Below are positions 1-9,155 of a stretch of DNA of 64,000 nucleotides, piece by piece. How positions within the stretch are numbered: position 1 is the first letter of the stretch; every line of letters begins with the position of its first letter. Position numbers and translations under genes: made by a program. The notes under the pieces are model-generated. The model did not search any database and was not told the origin of the DNA. It saw nothing but the letters and a program-made list of their open reading frames with translations. This DNA is from Methylobacterium sp. 17Sr1-1 (GTDB lineage Bacteria > Pseudomonadota > Alphaproteobacteria > Rhizobiales > Beijerinckiaceae), in assembly GCF_003173775.1 (NCBI RefSeq), contig NZ_CP029552.1, positions 4,281,001 to 4,345,000 on the forward strand, in the 5' to 3' direction.

Positions 1-419
1 GTGGCGACCGTGATGCCGCCCATGACGACCGACAGGGCTCGTCCCCGATGGGCCGGCCCCGCCAGGATCGCGGCGGTGACGGAGGCGCAGGGCGTGTAGG
101 CCGCCGATGCCACGGCGGCCACGATCCGGCCGGCCATCAGCATCGCGTAGCTCTCGGCCAGAGCCGCCATCGCGTTGCCGACGATGAAGACGGACAGGGC
201 GACGAGCAGAAGGGTGCGGCGCGGCAGGTTCGCCGTCAGGGAGGCCACGACGGGAGAGCTGATCGCGTAGACCACCGCGAAGACCGTGACCAGCTGACCG
301 GCGGCGGCCACGCTCACGTCCAGCCGATGACTGATGTCTTGCAGGACGCCGGCCACGATGAACCCGTCGGTGCCGATCGCGAAGGTTCCGACTGCCAGAA
401 GGGCGATTCTCGACCACAT
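1..419 (-). CDS. MFS drug-efflux type transporter, C-terminus cut by the window edge
   Basis: The first 139 residues of a major facilitator superfamily protein are present; the rest lies outside the window. The sequence begins MWSRIALLAVGTFAIGTDGF and has hydrophobic segments at about residues 4-24, 40-60, 68-90 and 95-115. This matches the first half of the 12-TM DHA1 subfamily (AraJ/YdhP-like), inner-membrane proton antiporters that export drugs or sugars. The ATG at 419 is the only good start after a MerR-type promoter at 452-482. The divergent gene at 500 encodes a MerR regulator, so the likely arrangement is an efflux pump induced through that regulator. Substrate cannot be told from this fragment. 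Confidence 0.85.
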   Translation of the reverse strand, partial: MWSRIALLAVGTFAIGTDGFIVAGVLQDISHRLDVSVAAAGQLVTVFAVVYAISSPVVASLTANLPRRTLLLVALSVFIVGNAMAALAESYAMLMAGRIVAAVASAAYTPCASVTAAILAGPAHRGRALSVVMGGITVA

Positions 420-451
420 GCCGTCACTCCTTGAACCGGGCATGCGCCGAT

Positions 452-482
452 CGCTAAAGGGTGACAGCGCTGTCAGGGTCAA
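452..482 (-). promoter_or_regulatory. MerR-type promoter/operator driving the MFS gene
   Basis: Reading the minus strand there is a -35 box TTGACC (482-477) and a -10 box TTAGCG (457-452) separated by 19 bp. The spacer contains the perfect 14-bp palindrome TGACAGCGCTGTCA (462-475). An over-long 19-20 bp spacer holding a dyad is the known hallmark of promoters activated by MerR-family proteins through DNA untwisting. The site lies between the MFS gene and the divergent merR-family gene, so both may be controlled from it. The boxes are read by eye. Confidence 0.7.
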
Positions 483-499
483 GCCGGGTCGGAGGGGTG

Positions 500-847
500 A
501 TGCAGATCGGTGAATTGTCGCGCCGGACGGGCGTCAGCGTGCGGATGCTGCGCTACTACGAGCGGGAGCACCTGCTGCAACCGGCCCGCCGGACCTCCGG
601 CTACCGCGATTACGGCGAGGACGACGTCCGTCTGGTCGAGCGCATCCGCGCCCTGAGTGCCGCCGGCCTCACCCTCGCGACCGCCCGGATCGTCCTGCCC
701 TGCGTCGACGATCAGGGACAGCGCTTCCAGCCCTGCAAGGAGGTTCGCCCGGCGCTGGAGCGGGAGATGCACCGCATCTCGGACAAGATTGCCACGCTGG
801 AGAAGAGTCGCCAGATTCTGATGGATTACCTCAGCGACGCGGGATGA
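500..847 (+). CDS. MerR family transcriptional regulator
   Basis: 115 aa. The start at 500 (MQIGELSRRTGVSVRMLRYY) is preferred over an upstream in-frame ATG at 461 because it follows a GGAGGGG ribosome site and matches the usual MerR N-terminus; the 461 ATG would also lie inside the operator. Residues 1-70 are the winged helix-turn-helix with the canonical RYYER segment. Residues 75-115 form the dimerisation coiled coil (ISDKIATLEKSRQILMDYL). One Cys pair (CVDDQGQRFQPC) sits at the effector end but lacks the CxxC or distant-Cys arrangement of a recognised metal sensor, so a small organic inducer is as likely. It is divergent from the MFS gene and probably controls it through the palindrome at 462-475. 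Confidence 0.9.
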   Translation: MQIGELSRRTGVSVRMLRYYEREHLLQPARRTSGYRDYGEDDVRLVERIRALSAAGLTLATARIVLPCVDDQGQRFQPCKEVRPALEREMHRISDKIATLEKSRQILMDYLSDAG

Positions 848-938
848 TCGACATCTTGATGCTTGAGATCGAAGCTGTAGCAGATCGTGTCTGACTTGAA
901 GTTTTCGGCGATGAACAGCACCTGATACCGTCTTCGTT

Positions 939-1158
939 TGATCTGTTCCGCGTCAAATAGAGCGCGGGATCCCCTCTCCCGTGTGGGAGAGGGGTAGGGG
1001 TGAGGGTGGCGCGCTTCCGAGTAAAGCTCGAACCGTGGTGTTGGCAGATCAACGGTTCATGCTTAATCCTGAACCCGAGCCACCCTCACCCCCAACCCCT
1101 CTTCCACACGGGAGAGGGGAGACGCGCTCAATATTTATCTGACTGTATTAAGCGGAAG
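939..1158. repeat. Intergenic inverted repeat, family A, copy 1
   Basis: The element has two arms. The left reads GGGATCCCCTCTCCCGTGTG then GAGAGGGGTAGGGGTGAGGG; the right is its near reverse complement (CCACCCTCACCC ... CCACACGGGAGAGGGG), with about 50 bp of unrelated sequence between. Short outer arms ATAGAGCGCG and ATTGAGCGCG flank it. A second copy lies at 52486-52738 in the opposite orientation and matches out to the outer flanks, which fixes the element at roughly 220-250 bp. It has no coding capacity and could fold into a long RNA or DNA hairpin. It looks like a non-autonomous (MITE or REP-like) element. It lies just upstream of the decayed toxin remnant. Confidence 0.8.
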
Positions 1159-1208
1159 TCGTATGATTTCCATCAAGTGTTGCCCATCGGGCGGCCTTTT
1201 GCATGTAA

Positions 1209-1313
1209 ATCAAGTCCATACGCCGCGGCAATCAGCAATCAATCAGGCCGATCAGCGCCCGCTACATGCATCGCAAGGAGGCGGATTCATATGAACAACA
1301 ACAAGATCCCTGA
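1209..1313 (+). pseudogene. Remnant of a BrnT-type toxin gene (C-terminal tail only)
   Basis: One frame reads IRPISARYMHRKEADSYEQ before a TGA at 1311-1313 and is closed upstream by a TAA at 1206-1208. This peptide resembles the conserved C-terminus of BrnT/RelE-fold toxins (pattern R-x-I-S-A-R-x-x-x-x-K-E-x-x-x-Y-E). It overlaps the start of the antitoxin gene by 23 nt, which is the usual toxin-antitoxin overlap. Everything upstream of the tail is missing and the family A repeat lies about 50 bp away, so the toxin seems to have been lost by insertion or deletion. The family assignment rests on about 20 residues. Confidence 0.55.
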
Positions 1314-1563
1314 CTTCCACACTGATGCGGAAGCCGAGACATTTCTCGATCAAGATCTATCCGGTCTCGATTTCTCGCAATTCAAGCCGGTCCAGTTCGA
1401 GTTCTCACCAAAAACGGAGCGCGTAAACATGCGCTTACCGAAGGAATTGCTCGACGCCGTCAAGGCTTCGGCCTCTCGGGAGGGGATGCCGTACCAGCGC
1501 TTCATCCCCCGGGTGCTCGAACACGCGGTGTCTCAGCCTGACGAGAACAAGACGGAGCCGTGA
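1291..1563 (+). CDS. brnA: BrnA/CopG-type antitoxin, orphan
   Basis: 90 aa, ATG at 1291 preceded by AAGGAGG eight bases upstream. The N-terminal half (about residues 5-45) is acidic and presumably the toxin-binding arm. Residues 48-80 contain ERVNMRLPKELLDAVK and a following helix, the ribbon-helix-helix DNA-binding fold of the BrnA/CopG antitoxins. In intact brnTA operons the toxin precedes the antitoxin and overlaps it; here only the last 20 or so codons of the toxin remain. The gene is therefore probably a solitary antitoxin, able at most to act as a DNA-binding repressor or to neutralise a related toxin elsewhere. Downstream the MNT gene is convergent. Confidence 0.8.
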   Translation: MNNNKIPDFHTDAEAETFLDQDLSGLDFSQFKPVQFEFSPKTERVNMRLPKELLDAVKASASREGMPYQRFIPRVLEHAVSQPDENKTEP

Positions 1564-1583
1564 GTCGCCGGCAGCCGGCCGGA

Positions 1584-1880
1584 TTAAAAAACCTTGACCG
1601 CCGATCGCTCGATGCGCGCACGCAGCCGCGGATGCAGACTGTCGCGGGTGGTCACGTCGACTTCGGTCCCTAGTTGCTCCTCGAGGAAGAGCTTGATGCC
1701 AACGAGGTCGAAGCCGTTGAAGCGGCTCTTGGGATCGTAGTCGATGAACAGGTCGAGGTCACTGTCCGGCCGGGCGTCGTCCTGGGCGGTCGATCCGAAC
1801 AGGTAGAGCGACGTCGCGCCCATGTCCCGCATGCTGTCGGCATGCGCCTTGAGCTGGATGAGGGCGTCGTCGCGAGTCAT
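1584..1880 (-). CDS. MNT-type minimal nucleotidyltransferase (MntA-like), no HEPN partner seen
   Basis: 98 aa. It has the nucleotidyltransferase signature GST at residues 33-35 followed by D-S-D-L-D-L-F, i.e. G-S-x(10)-D-x-D, with the third acidic residue in EVDVTT near residue 75. Such proteins are usually the antitoxin half of HEPN-MNT modules, where they AMPylate the HEPN RNase. The ORF is open upstream to 1952, but the ATG at 1880 (MTRDDALIQLKAHADSMRDM) gives the normal family length. No HEPN-like ORF lies on either side: downstream is the convergent antitoxin and upstream, 55 bp away, is the end of the acyltransferase. It may therefore be an orphan or a stand-alone enzyme. Confidence 0.8.
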   Translation of the reverse strand: MTRDDALIQLKAHADSMRDMGATSLYLFGSTAQDDARPDSDLDLFIDYDPKSRFNGFDLVGIKLFLEEQLGTEVDVTTRDSLHPRLRARIERSAVKVF

Positions 1881-1935
1881 GATGCCATGATACCGCGCCG
1901 CTCGTCGCGACGCCACAGGTCGCGATCGGGAACGC

Positions 1936-2988
1936 TCAGGCCATTGCCTCACGCCGGCCCATCAGCCGCGCCTTCCATCCCAGAGCCGGCCGCTCGACGA
2001 GGCGCCAGGACAGGGCCGCCACCGCCAGCGTCAGGGCCAGCGACGGCCCGAGCAGCCACCACGCCGACGCCGCCGGGAACAGCGCGTGCAGGCTCTGCTG
2101 CACCGGCCAGCCATAGAGATAGGTGCCGTAGGAGAGGTCCGCCCGCGGGTCGAGGGCCGGGTGGCGGACCGGGGGGTTGAGGCCGAGGCAGAGCACGCCG
2201 TAGGCCTCGGCGAGGAACAGCAAAGGCGCGTAGAGGGCTGTGCCGTGGGCGAGGCCCGCGAGGACGAGGAGCGCGAGCGCCAGGGGCCAGCTCAAGGGCG
2301 CCCGGTCGGCGCAGAGGAAGAGCATGGCCCCCGCCGAGAAGATCAGCGGCAGGCGCAAGCTCGTCTCCAGGGCCTTCGGCATCTCGCCGTCGCGCAGGCC
2401 CGCCGCCGCGAGCGCCACCGCCAGGCCGGCGACGAGCACGGGCGCGAGCCAGCGCCGGCGCAGGGTGCCGAGCAGTCCCGCCGCCAGGAGGCCGAGATAG
2501 CACAGGACCTCGTATTTGAGCGTCCAGACCGTGCCCATCGGGAAGCGGAACGGATTCTCCGAAAAGACGCCCGGCAGGGCGGCGTTGCTCTTGAAGGTGG
2601 TAAGCGTGCCGGAAATGAAACGCCACAGGCCGGGATCGGCCCAGTAGGCGGAGAGCGGCAGGTTCGTCATCAGGCTGCCGAGGCCGAGCGCGACGGCGAG
2701 CGTCGCCGCGACGAGCCCGGGGACGATGCGCAAGGCGCGGGCGACGACGTAGTCGCGGGGACCGCGCCGCATCAGGCTCATCGTGACGAGGAAGCCCGAG
2801 ACGGCGAAGAAGCCGTTCACCGCGTGCTCGCCCAGCGTGTAGCCGGTCAGGCGCGTCAGCGGCTCGTCGAGGATATGGCCGGTGGTGACGCTGAAGGCGT
2901 GCGAGACCACGACGAGAAGGGCGAGCGCCAATCGCACCGCCCCGAAGGCGTTGTGCGGCTGCCTCAGGCCGGCGGCGACCGTCACCAT
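1936..2988 (-). CDS. Acyltransferase 3 family membrane protein (OafA/YrhL-like)
   Basis: 350 aa, rich in hydrophobic segments (about ten). It starts LRQPHNAFGAVRLALALLVVVSHAFS, where the H in VVSH is the conserved histidine of the Acyltransferase_3 family. The later segment EHAVNGFFAVSGFLVTMSLM is the conserved F-F-x-x-S-G-F motif. Members transfer acetyl, succinyl or similar groups to lipopolysaccharide O-antigen, capsule, peptidoglycan or exported glycans. Its start overlaps the stop of the upstream glycosyltransferase by 7 nt, so the two are co-translated and the product probably decorates a surface glycan made by that enzyme. The acceptor cannot be told. Confidence 0.88.
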   Translation of the reverse strand: MVTVAAGLRQPHNAFGAVRLALALLVVVSHAFSVTTGHILDEPLTRLTGYTLGEHAVNGFFAVSGFLVTMSLMRRGPRDYVVARALRIVPGLVAATLAVALGLGSLMTNLPLSAYWADPGLWRFISGTLTTFKSNAALPGVFSENPFRFPMGTVWTLKYEVLCYLGLLAAGLLGTLRRRWLAPVLVAGLAVALAAAGLRDGEMPKALETSLRLPLIFSAGAMLFLCADRAPLSWPLALALLVLAGLAHGTALYAPLLFLAEAYGVLCLGLNPPVRHPALDPRADLSYGTYLYGWPVQQSLHALFPAASAWWLLGPSLALTLAVAALSWRLVERPALGWKARLMGRREAMA

Positions 2989-3887
2989 GCACCGGCCTCC
3001 GGCTGAACGGCCGGATCCCGCGCCAAGCCCTCCTGCGCCAGCGCGCTGCGGCCCTGGCGCGCCGCCCAGGCGCCGGCGACCGAGCCGCCGTAGCGCTCGA
3101 GTCCCGAGCGGCGGAAGGCGAGCGCCGCGAGGAGCGCCTTCACGCCGTTCTTCGCCAGCATCGCAGCCGTGGGATCGGGCAGGCCGTACTTGCGCGAGAC
3201 GTAGGCCCGCGACCAGGCCTGGTGCCAGCGCGAGCGGCGCACCCTCCCCCGCTCCGGCGCGCTCGAGGCGCCGCGGCCGTGGAGCGCCACCGCGCCGTGG
3301 ACGTGGACCAGCGCCTTGCCCGCATCGGCGATGCGGCGGCAGAGGTCGTCGTCCTCGTAGAACAGGAAGATCTCAGGGTCGAAGCCGCCGAGCGACAGGA
3401 AGAGGTCGCGCCGCACCATCAGGCAGGCGCCGGAGAGGAACGGCGCACAGGCGTCGCCCTCCGGCGGGTGGAGCCGCCCGCCCGGGTTGGTCAGGTAGGG
3501 CGCGAGCAGCGAGCGCGGCTGGTAGAAGAACCGCCCGTCAGGCTCGACGATGCGGGGCGCGAACAGGCCCGCATCGGGATAGGCCTCGGCCGCGGCGAGG
3601 AGCGCGTCGGCGGCGCCCGGCTGCAGCTCGACGTCCGGGTTGACGATCAGGGCGTATTCGGCCCGGCCCGCCGCCCAGATGCCGGCATTGTTGGCCCGGC
3701 CGTAGCCCTCGTTGCGCGGCAGCCGCAGCACCCGCGCGCCGAGACGGGCGGCGAGATCCGCCGAACCGTCGCGGCTCGCGTTGTCGACGACCAGCGCCGG
3801 CACATGCTCGCGGGCGAGCGCGGCGAGACAGGCCGGCAGGACGCCGGCGCTGTCATGCGCGACGACGACCGCGACGAGACCGGGCAC
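2982..3887 (-). CDS. Glycosyltransferase family 2 (WbbL/rhamnosyltransferase-like)
   Basis: 301 aa, GTG start 9 nt after the aspS stop. The N-terminal GT-A fold begins MPGLVAVVVAHDSAGVLPAC. VVDNASRDGS (about 33-42) is the nucleotide-sugar motif, NPDVEL (about 83-88) holds the DxD-equivalent, and FLFYEDDDLCRR (about 178-189) is the C-terminal E-D-D motif typical of the rhamnosyltransferase-like branch. It has no transmembrane helix of its own. It probably adds a sugar to a surface polysaccharide or lipid carrier, and the co-translated acyltransferase downstream supports a cell-surface glycan role. Donor sugar is not evident. Confidence 0.88.
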   Translation of the reverse strand: MPGLVAVVVAHDSAGVLPACLAALAREHVPALVVDNASRDGSADLAARLGARVLRLPRNEGYGRANNAGIWAAGRAEYALIVNPDVELQPGAADALLAAAEAYPDAGLFAPRIVEPDGRFFYQPRSLLAPYLTNPGGRLHPPEGDACAPFLSGACLMVRRDLFLSLGGFDPEIFLFYEDDDLCRRIADAGKALVHVHGAVALHGRGASSAPERGRVRRSRWHQAWSRAYVSRKYGLPDPTAAMLAKNGVKALLAALAFRRSGLERYGGSVAGAWAARQGRSALAQEGLARDPAVQPEAGAW

Positions 3888-3896
3888 GTCCGCCGA

Positions 3897-5789
<1,893 letters not shown>

Positions 5790-5900
5790 TTAAAGCGTGT
5801 GGGCACCCATTCGCGAAGGGGGGAACGAAGTCAAGCGCGGGGCCTCGATCCGGCCCCGTTCGCGCTTGTGGAACAAACAACGAACAACTATATTATCCCC

Positions 5901-6398
5901 ATGGATCAGAACAGCTTTTTCGGCTCCTTCGAGCCGCACCCCGACCCCCTGCCGGATCCGCCGCGGGCCGCGCCCGCGGCGGCCGGAGCGCCACGACCGG
6001 AGGCTCGCGCCATGCCGACCGAGAGCCGAGACATGTTCATGGAGCGCCAGCCCGCGTTCATCGAACGCCAGGACGGCGCCTGGCGGGTCCTGCCGATCGA
6101 GGGCCGGTTCGAGCTCGTCTACGAGGACGGCAACGGCGCCTGGAGCGTGCGCCGGCTGCAGGCGCACGAGTTGAAGATCGGCCCGGGCCGGGTGCTGGTC
6201 GGCGGCACCGACCGCGACCGGGACGGCTACCGGGGCTTTCGCGCCGACCGCATCCACCGCCTGACCGACCGGGACACCGGCGAGCGGGTGGAGCGCAACA
6301 TCCTCGACTGGCTCACCCGCCGGGCCGAGAGCACGCGGCGGGCCCGTGCCGCGGCCCTGCGCCGGGAGGCGCGGCGGAGCGGGCCGCGCGCGGCGTGA
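5901..6398 (+). CDS. Conserved hypothetical protein with a WYL-like segment
   Basis: 165 aa, ATG at 5901 directly after an AT-rich stretch (tattatcccc). The first 50 residues are Pro/Ala/Glu-rich and probably disordered. Residues about 58-135 have alternating strands, FELVYEDGNGAWSVRRLQ, then LKIGPGRVLVGGTDRD and GYRGFRADRIHRLTD. The F-R-x-D-R-I core preceded by a Y-x-D-x-x-G-x-x-S-x-R strand resembles the WYL ligand-binding fold of bacterial regulators, here without any attached DNA-binding domain. The tail is basic (RRAESTRRARAAALRREARR). Function unknown. It is divergent from aspS and 80 bp upstream of rnd, with which it could be co-transcribed. Confidence 0.8.
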   Translation: MDQNSFFGSFEPHPDPLPDPPRAAPAAAGAPRPEARAMPTESRDMFMERQPAFIERQDGAWRVLPIEGRFELVYEDGNGAWSVRRLQAHELKIGPGRVLVGGTDRDRDGYRGFRADRIHRLTDRDTGERVERNILDWLTRRAESTRRARAAALRREARRSGPRAA

Positions 6399-6478
6399 TT
6401 TCGGGTGACCGCGCCGCGCAATCCCCATAACCCACGGTGTCGGTCTCTCGCGCTGGGCGGCCGGCTCCGCTATAGCCG

Positions 6479-7639
6479 ATGGTCATGAAGCTGATTACTT
6501 CGACGGAAGAACTCGCCTCCGCCTGCGCGCGATTCGCCACGCAACCCTTCGTGACCGTCGACACGGAGTTCATGCGCGAGACGACCTACTATCCGAAGCT
6601 GTGCCTGATCCAGATCGCGGCACCGGACGGGTCGACCGCGCTCGTCGATCCGCTGGCCCCCGGGATCGACCTCGCGCCGTTCTTCGCGCTGATGGGCGAC
6701 GAGCGGGTGCTGAAGGTCTTCCATTCGGCCCGGCAGGACCTCGAGATCATCTGGCTCCTCGGCGGGCTGCTGCCGCAGCCCTTCTTCGACACGCAGGTCG
6801 CCGCGATGGTCTGCGGCTACGGCGATTCGGTCTCCTACGAGCAGCTGGTCAACGACGTCGCCAAGGCGAAGATCGACAAGTCGTCGCGCTTCACCGACTG
6901 GTCGCGCCGCCCGCTCTCGGACGCGCAGCTGAGCTACGCGCTGTCGGACGTCACCCACCTGATCAAGGTCTACGAGACCCTGGCCCGCGAGCTGATCGCC
7001 ACCGACCGCGGCGCCTGGCTCGACGAGGAGATGGCGGTCCTCACCTCCCCCGACACCTACCGGGCCGATCCGGATCAGGCCTGGCGGCGGCTGAGCAGCC
7101 GGATGCGCAAGGCCCGCGAGATCGCGGTGCTGATGGAGGTGGCGGCCTGGCGCGAGCGCGAGGCGCAGAGCCGCAACGTGCCGCGCGGGCGCATCCTGAA
7201 GGACGAGGCGGTGATCGACATCGCCACTTCGGCGCCGCGCAACGTCGAGGCGCTCGGCCGGCTGCGCACGATCCCCGCCGGGTTCGAGCGCTCGCGCACC
7301 GGCGCCGACATCCTGGCCGCCGTCGAGCGCGGCCTGTCGCGCGACCCGGCGGGCGTGCCGATCCCTGAGCGCGGCCGCGCCCGCAGCGGCGGCAACGGCG
7401 CGCTGGTCGAGCTCCTCAAGGTGCTCCTGAAGGCGGTCTGCGAGGACGAGCGCGTGGCGCCCAAGATCATCGCCACCGTCGACGACCTCGAGGCCCTGGC
7501 GGAGGACGACGCCGCCGACGTGCCGGTGCTGCACGGCTGGCGCCGCGGGTTGTTCGGCGAGAAGGCGCTGGCCTTGAAGGCCGGGCGTCTGGCGCTGTCG
7601 GCGGAAGGCGGGCGCGTGGTGGTGCGGGAGCTGCCTTAG
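6479..7639 (+). CDS. rnd: Ribonuclease D
   Basis: 386 aa from ATG 6479; a second ATG two codons later ([17 protein letters not shown], 6485) is equally plausible. DEDDy exonuclease domain: V-D-T-E-F-M (Exo I) at about residues 24-29, F-H-S-A-R-Q-D-L-E (Exo II) at about 81-89, and Y-A-L-S-D-V-T-H-L (Exo III) at about 157-165. An HRDC domain follows at about 205-290 ([20 protein letters not shown]). The enzyme trims the 3' ends of tRNA and other small RNA precursors in the cytosol using two metal ions. All catalytic acids are present. The family C repeat begins about 10 bp after the stop codon. Confidence 0.97.
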   Translation: MVMKLITSTEELASACARFATQPFVTVDTEFMRETTYYPKLCLIQIAAPDGSTALVDPLAPGIDLAPFFALMGDERVLKVFHSARQDLEIIWLLGGLLPQPFFDTQVAAMVCGYGDSVSYEQLVNDVAKAKIDKSSRFTDWSRRPLSDAQLSYALSDVTHLIKVYETLARELIATDRGAWLDEEMAVLTSPDTYRADPDQAWRRLSSRMRKAREIAVLMEVAAWREREAQSRNVPRGRILKDEAVIDIATSAPRNVEALGRLRTIPAGFERSRTGADILAAVERGLSRDPAGVPIPERGRARSGGNGALVELLKVLLKAVCEDERVAPKIIATVDDLEALAEDDAADVPVLHGWRRGLFGEKALALKAGRLALSAEGGRVVVRELP

Positions 7640-7647
7640 AACGTCGT

Positions 7648-7790
7648 CTGACGAGGCGGATACCGCTTCGTCGAAGGCATGCGGCCGCAATTAAAGCCCT
7701 GTGACACCATCCGATGGCAATGCCACGGTATGCACCCGTGCGGCAACGCGATCGGACGGTCTTGCGGCGGTCCGCTCCGGCGACGCTTCC
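7648..7790. repeat. Diverged intergenic repeat, family C, copy 1
   Basis: The stretch keeps the landmarks of the family seen at 40792, 59681 and 62691: a CGACGA..GTGGATACCGGTTCGTCGAAG-type hairpin (here GACGAGGCGGATACCGCTTCGTC), then a GCATGCGGC..CAA segment, then a second hairpin with GCAACGCGATCGGAC. It carries an insertion between the two hairpins relative to the other copies. It fills the gap between rnd and the convergent SDR gene and may act as a bidirectional transcription end. Confidence 0.5.
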
Positions 7791-7827
7791 TGGCCGAAGC
7801 GGACACGCTGACACCCCGATCGAGACG

Positions 7828-8559
7828 CTAGACTTGTCGCATCCCGCCATCGACGCATAGTTCGGCCCCCGCGACGAAGCTCGCCTCGTCGCTCAGCAGG
7901 AACAGCGTGGCCGCCGCCACCTCCTCCGGACGCGCCATGCGGCCGAGCGGGATCGGCGCGATCAGCGCGGCCCGCGCGTCCTCCGGCACGCTCGCCATCA
8001 TGGCGGTGTCGGTCGGGCCGGGGGCCACCACGTTCACGCGGATGCCCTGCGGGGCCAGTTCCGCCGTCCATGTGCGCGCGTAGGACCGCAGCGCCGCCTT
8101 CGTCGCACAGTAAGTCCCGTAGGGCGTGATGCCCGCGGCGTCGGCGATCGAGCCCATCAGCACGACGGACGCACCCGGCCCCATCGCGCCCAGAGCCGCC
8201 TGCAATCCGAAGACGGCCCCACGGACGTTGACCGCGAAGTGCCGGTCGAAATGCTCGGGCGTCCCGTCGCGCAGGGTCGCCGGTTCCGAGATGCCCGCAT
8301 TGAGGACCAGCGCGTCGATCCGGCCATGCGTCTCCCGGACGACCGCCACGACGCGCTGCAGATCGTCGCGTTCGGCCGCATCCGCGACGAGACCCCGCGC
8401 ACCGCGTCCGATCCTCGCGGCAGCGGCCTCGACCTCGTCGGCGGAACGCCCGGTGAGGACGACCGACGCGCCCTCGATCGCCAGCCGCTCGGCGACCGCG
8501 AGACCGATGCCCTTCGCCCCGCCGATCACGAGCGCAATCTTGTCCACCATGCGAGCCAT
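7828..8559 (-). CDS. Short-chain dehydrogenase/reductase
   Basis: 243 aa. The start at 8559 (MARMVDKIALVIGG) is chosen for its AAAGGGA ribosome site; an ATG three codons on is possible. Classical SDR layout: T-G-x(3)-G-x-G variant GGAKGIG at about 13-19 for NAD(P) binding, L-N-A-G at about 87-90, catalytic S near 137 (LMGSIAD), Y-x-x-x-K as YCATK at about 149-153, and PGPTDT after it. Substrate unknown. It is divergent from an HxlR regulator whose operator-like tandem repeats lie in the shared 101-bp intergenic region, so it is probably the regulated target. HxlR/SDR pairs are often linked to detoxification of carbonyl compounds. Confidence 0.92.
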   Translation of the reverse strand: MARMVDKIALVIGGAKGIGLAVAERLAIEGASVVLTGRSADEVEAAAARIGRGARGLVADAAERDDLQRVVAVVRETHGRIDALVLNAGISEPATLRDGTPEHFDRHFAVNVRGAVFGLQAALGAMGPGASVVLMGSIADAAGITPYGTYCATKAALRSYARTWTAELAPQGIRVNVVAPGPTDTAMMASVPEDARAALIAPIPLGRMARPEEVAAATLFLLSDEASFVAGAELCVDGGMRQV

Positions 8560-8624
8560 CGCGGCATCCCTTTCATCTGCGATGGCGCATGAGATACATA
8601 TCGTATACCTGCTATCAAGAACGC

Positions 8625-8660
8625 ACTTGAGATAGACTAGATACTTGGGATAGCCTAGAT
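8625..8660. promoter_or_regulatory. Two adjacent 18-bp direct repeats abutting the hxlR-type start codon
   Basis: ACTTGAGATAGACTAGAT (8625-8642) is followed at once by ACTTGGGATAGCCTAGAT (8643-8660), 16 of 18 identical, and the next base is the A of the ATG at 8661. A candidate promoter runs through them: -35 TTGAGA (8627-8632), 18 bp, -10 TAGCCT (8651-8656), which would place transcription start at or within a few bases of the ATG. No Shine-Dalgarno sequence precedes the ATG, so the mRNA may be leaderless. HxlR-family proteins are known to bind direct repeats in divergent promoters, so this is the likely autoregulatory operator. Confidence 0.6.
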
Positions 8661-9053
8661 ATGCGCGATGATACCGATCTCGATGCCGCGTCCGCATGCG
8701 CGCTCGCGGACATGGCGCGGGTCCGTCCGGTGCTGGACAAGATCGCCGACAAGTGGACGATCCTGATCCTCACGGTGCTGTGCCCGCGACCGTCGCGGTT
8801 CAACGCGATCAAGCGGCGGCTCGACGGCATCACGCACAAGGCGCTGGCGGACGCGCTGAAGCGGCTGGAGCGCAACGGTCTGGTGACCCGGACCGTGCTG
8901 CCGACCGCACCGATCGGCGTCGAGTATGCGATCACCCCGCTCGGCCACTCGCTGCGCCAGCCCTTCGAGGCGCTGTGCTCGTGGGCACTCGACCACGGTG
9001 CGGCGATCGAGGCGGCCAACGACGGGTATGACAGCATCAAAGCGCGGCCGTGA
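8661..9053 (+). CDS. HxlR family transcriptional regulator
   Basis: 130 aa. The HxlR winged helix (about residues 12-105) contains VRPVLDKIADKWTILILTVL, RFNAIKRRLDGITHKALADALKRLERNGLV, and the beta-wing ending in VEYAITPLGHSL. The family acts as dimeric sensors of aldehydes, quinones or redox stress. A single Cys at about residue 12 and another near 110 are present; whether either is a sensing thiol is unknown. It is divergent from the SDR gene at 7828-8559, its likely target. Confidence 0.92.
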   Translation: MRDDTDLDAASACALADMARVRPVLDKIADKWTILILTVLCPRPSRFNAIKRRLDGITHKALADALKRLERNGLVTRTVLPTAPIGVEYAITPLGHSLRQPFEALCSWALDHGAAIEAANDGYDSIKARP

Positions 9054-9155
9054 CGGGGCGTCTGCCGTCGGCTCGCCGGATGTCGCAGCGCTGTGTCCAC
9101 CCGCGGCCGGCCTCCCCCGCCCGGCCCGGTGCATCGGTATCGGAGGCCATCGATA

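Noticed and set aside
826..966. Minus-strand peptide ending FIAENFKSDTICYSFDLKHQ-DVDHPASLR
   Set aside because: It looks protein-like but has no start, overlaps the 3' end of the MerR gene and the edge of repeat A, and I do not recognise it. It may be a gene fragment, but I cannot support it.
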